NCBI GenBank assembly: GCA_029298735.1
Contig: JANSLP010000108.1
Span: forward strand, 28,995 to 92,994
Direction of reading: 5' to 3'
Source of the DNA: Ophiostoma sp. CBS 140.51
Lineage: Eukaryota > Ascomycota > Sordariomycetes > Ophiostomatales > Ophiostomataceae
Length of the DNA stretch: 64,000 nucleotides
Under the pieces are notes generated by a model. It worked only from the letters and a program-made list of their open reading frames with translations, had not been told where the DNA came from and did no database searches. Shown here one piece after another: positions 60,401 to 64,000 of this stretch. The position numbers and the translations under genes are program-made. The first letter of the stretch is position 1. Each line of letters starts with the position of its first letter.

Positions 60401-63400
60401 CGGGGGTGGCCGGCAGTCTCAAAGGGTCTCGAAGTAAACATACTCCATAGGGGGTTAATGTTCCCCCAGATATTGGGCCCGTTTCGCTTCGACTCGTAAC
60501 AAACAGGTAAGGCGTTGGTTTGCGGATCCGCGACGGGGTCCACGCCAGGCCAGATCTAGAGGGGAGTGAAAAGACAAAAGAGAGTGAAAGGATTGCAAAA
60601 AAGGTTTGAAGACGACAGAAAATATTGAATGCAGAGTTTGCAGAATTTTCAGAGTATGCAAAGATGTACCTGGATGGAGAGTTTTCGGCGAAGACGATGT
60701 TGTTGGGGCGTTAAATACGAATGGAAGACAGAAACAAGATTGTTTGAATCCTTTCATCAGAAGAAAACGGAGCAAAAAGCTGCAAGTCAGAGTTTGTCAA
60801 CATTGTGTCAACGTTAAAATGCCAAAGTCAAGCTTGTTCGACACAAAGCCTTCATGACCATCAATTTTTCTACAAATCACGACGTGCGCGGTGTCGCATC
60901 CCGTCGCAAAAGTACCACCGCTCAATGTATGTCGTACTCATATCTGTCAACGCCTGTAGACCCTTACCCATCGCACCTTCCAACACGGGTTTGACACGCT
61001 GATCGCCCCGCGCCGGCCCGCGTTTTTTGTTTGCTTTTTGTCAATCACGACGCGGGAAGGTGCGACTGAGCAACGTTAATTCAATTGACCCTTTTTCGCT
61101 TTTCCATGCTCACTCTTTTTTCTTCTTTTACATGTCTTTTTTTCTCTCGTACCCTTTTCCCTCTTTCTTGATCTCAATTCTTATTTCTTATTTCTTCTTC
61201 TGCCGATTGATCGATTTTGCCTGTGCTTTTTGGTCTTTCTTTGCTTTTTCAGTCTAGGTTAAGAGACCTGCAAAAGAGCGAGAACAGACAACAGGCGAGA
61301 AAAAGAAAAGAAATTGCACACAAATGCATGACGCTGCAAGAAATGCTGGCGAACGGCCAAACCGACGCGGTCGCCACGCGCCGCCATGGAAAATGCAGCA
61401 CACCGCTGTCAGAACCTTGCATTTCTTGTGTTTGCAAAAAGGGCAACGATGGGCAATCTTTCAAGCGTCTTTCTCAGTGCCTGTCGTTTCTTCTTCGTTT
61501 CCATCTATTGTATGCACTGTGTACCAAGGTATCTTTCCCATACCGAGTACTGAGTATGTCGTAGCAAAAGCTGGAGGCTCCAACCGAGACGAGCAAATTT
61601 ATTGTAAGTCACTGAAGTGGAAAAAAGTCAAAGAAGCGAGAAGCGCGAGGCAAACGCAAAGGAACGAGAATATCCAGCCACGAAAAATACTACATACATA
61701 AAACACTTCAAGATACACAGCAATAGATAATTCGCCGTCACTGCATGATACCTGCAAAAAGCACCGATGCCATTGAAAACTGCTGTAGCCACTCCTGGGC
61801 CACTGCATGCGTGCCCCCTGTCGCGGTCCGTGTGATCTCCGATGGAACTCAGATGGGACCTCAGATGCGATCTACCGACAAGGGCTAAATAGCCGGTTCG
61901 CTGTTCGCTCGCGCCTGTATTGCCCCGGCCTTCACTTGCGACTAACTATCGTGAGAGTTCCTCGCAAAAACAAAAACCTCAACAGAGTCAACATCACCGA
62001 AACGAACCTTTTTGTACTCTTGCTAAAAAAAAAAAACACCTTTCGAGAAATAATAGAGATGGCGGGGACTGCGGCTGTGGTGCAAGGGATGATGGCCTGG
62101 CCCAACGGTTGAACTTTCAGCTCTCTTTGCCACCTCTTGTCGACTATTGTTCGCTATTTTTGCTGCATTCATACTGAGCATGTCCCGTCTCGACCTTACT
62201 TTCTCAACATTTACCGAGAGAAGGCCCCTCTTCGCCTCTTCCTTTATCGTTTGGGCCCTCTTTGGCCCTCTTCGGCCTGCTGTAGCTCTCCCTGTCTTTA
62301 GATTTCGCCCGTAGCGGCATGCCGTAGCTTTTCAGTCACTTCACTCTTTCTCTGGGGCTTTCAGGCTCTGGAGGGCTTCTTAATGCTTGCTATTAAGCTC
62401 TAAGATGTCCACACAAGCTGACTCCATTGTATTTGGGGCTCCAGCGTATGGAGCTTGAGAGTGTGCCATGGCCTGCAGTGGAGCAACGCCAAGCTTTTCC
62501 CGAAAGTCTCCTGGTTGAGGGGTATGCGAGAGAGAGTGTGTATTTGCTTCTTTTTGGTGCGTTTTAGTGGACACGCCGGCGTGGCCTATTATAATTTTAC
62601 GATCGGCCTTGGAAGCCATTCCAGATGTGAACGGTCGAAGTGGGAAAAGGCGGGCGAGAACCACACGGCGACGAACAATAGGTCTGTGTCTGTGTGTGAG
62701 GTGCGTGAATCATGGTTGGGATATGAGAAGAAGGAAGTGCGCCCCAATGCAGTGACGACAAGAAAAGGGAAATTGGATCTCAGAGGGGACCGATCAGAGA
62801 CGAAAGAGCGACCCGGGAGACTAGTGAGGCAGGAAAAGAAGGAAAAATAGAGGGAAATCGGAGCGAAATATCAGAGAGAAATCAGAAGGAACAAAAGAGG
62901 CCCCCGAGTGCCGAGCAAGCCGACACCGAGAGAAAAGGAAGTAGAAAAGCAAACAGAAAAGGAACCCCAGCACGCATCGGGACGCAAGTACGTGGGGAAA
63001 CAAAAAGAAAGAGAAGAGAGGAGGGAAGAAGGGCAATAACAGCGTGGCTGTCGTCCCATCTTCAAAATACCATAATCATACTTTACACCATGAACCAAGA
63101 GAAGCGGTAAATTATGAAGACGGCTACGAATAACCTAAAACGCGGGACCGGCGACCGGGAGTTTTCTTCCTCCCTTGTGCTCCATACGGCTCTTTGTGCT
63201 ATTGTTCCTTTGTGCACCTGTTGCATATTTTGGCCGTTTATTTTGCTGCTGCGTTTCCTACTGAGTACGTTGGCCTGTGGCCGTTGTCGCTTTTTCCACT
63301 CGTTCCATGCAAGGTAGAGAACAAGGGAAAGGAAAAAGAAAAGAGTTAACCTCAATCCACCCCGGGGAATAAAAAACGAGCCAAATGAGACAATCGAGAT

Positions 63401-64000
63401 AATCAGCATTCTCGACACCGGACCCTTGAGCTCAAACTATGCTTGAAGTTGTATGGCTGCCCAGCTAAGCGTGGAGGTGAGTGGCGTGCTATGAAGGCTG
63501 GGAGCATTCTGTCCTTGATGGAGCACACCAGACCCCGGATGTGCATCCCTGAATTCGCTTCGTGAACGACGCCGTTTTGCTTTAAGTGGTATCATTCTGT
63601 CACGATGATAGGCGCGATGCCGAGAAAGAATCGATCCTAGCCAGGGAGGCAGGGCGACAGCGTTCGCTTGAAGTGTGCGCTTGCATCGTACAGGCAGTGA
63701 TGACCGTATTTTGTAGATGTAGGGAGGTCAGTATATGGAGTACATTTTTGTCAGGCTTTGATATTCTGTCAACTGTCTCCATATCAGACCCATAACTTTG
63801 TGGGTGATGGAGTAGTTAGTGCAGCCAGTTCTCGGGGCAATTACTCTTGGGGCCGTTTTTGGTGCGTTCCCTTTTTTAGTGCCAAGTTATAATTTATAAT
63901 TTATCTCCTTAGGGACGAAAATATGACTTTTTTTAGTGGGCCCTCTGTGGGTACGTGAGGACTTTTGTTTACATTGGTGACAGGGGTACGCGGTCCACGA
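57401..64000. other. Gene desert, part 5 to the right edge
   Basis: Pyrimidine-rich at 57440-57560, 59530-60220 and 61090-61250 on the plus strand; purine-rich at 60540-60790, 61255-61690 and 62620-63030. TACTGAGTA motifs lie at 59430, 61548 and 63259. Overlapping frames at 57543-58346 on both strands (183 and 203 codons) match nothing. No gene enters from the right edge as far as I can see. Confidence 0.5.
60176..60202 (+). repeat. TGCTTT hexanucleotide repeat
   Basis: About four and a half units of TGCTTT. Confidence 0.85.

Noticed and set aside
41331..64000. Centromere or RIP-inactivated repeat island
   Set aside because: Base composition is mixed rather than AT-rich, C and G runs are common, and no long internal duplication was seen by eye.
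1..64000. tRNA genes, CRISPR arrays, bacterial operons
   Set aside because: No B-box-like GGTTCGANNCC in a plausible cloverleaf, no regularly spaced repeats, and all genes are eukaryotic in structure. A tRNAscan run would settle the tRNA question.

Overview
The window reads as nuclear DNA of a filamentous ascomycete, most likely a Sordariomycete. The evidence is fungal gene families (Cyk3, Pfa3, fungal-type Rai1, Fes1, a TfdA-like dioxygenase), short introns of about 50-70 bp with GTANGT or GTGAG donors and CTAAC-like branch points, a 7-base first actin exon, and pyrimidine-rich leaders on the coding strand. The order cannot be fixed from the sequence alone. I recognise no tRNA, rRNA, CRISPR array or intact transposon.

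Layout. From 1.3 to 9.0 kb two tandem minus-strand genes encode a Pfa3-type palmitoyltransferase and the cytokinesis protein Cyk3. A 2.9 kb stretch with no clear gene follows, then a two-exon Fe(II)/2-oxoglutarate dioxygenase (12.0-13.1 kb) and a germinal-centre (Ste20-like) kinase (15.6-17.7 kb). RAI1 (minus, seven exons including one of 8 bases) and mitochondrial ribosomal protein uL5m (plus) are head to head. FES1 converges on uL5m. After 3.9 kb of gene-free DNA comes a five-exon actin gene, then a head-to-head pair of a mitochondrial GGQ release factor with an acidic tail and a small serine-palmitoyltransferase subunit. ELP2 and URM1 are the next head-to-head pair, and a Q/H-rich C2H2 factor (AZF1-like, minus) is the last gene.

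From about 41.3 kb to the right edge (22.7 kb) I find no recognisable gene on either strand. The sequence is mixed, does not look RIP-mutated, and alternates between purine-rich and pyrimidine-rich blocks, with an AT-rich hinge near 46.0 kb. Short near-palindromes related to GTACTCCGTAC and TACTGAGTA recur in it.

Functional links. ELP2 and URM1 act in the two halves of one tRNA modification (mcm5s2U at U34) and share a 437 bp promoter region. uL5m and the release factor both serve mitochondrial translation. Actin, Cyk3 and possibly the kinase belong to cytokinesis and polarity. I found no obvious new multi-gene system. The most unusual items are the gene desert with its repeated motifs, the 8-base exon, the acidic tail on an organellar release factor, and the ATG-free leader with an unresolved start on the AZF1-like gene.
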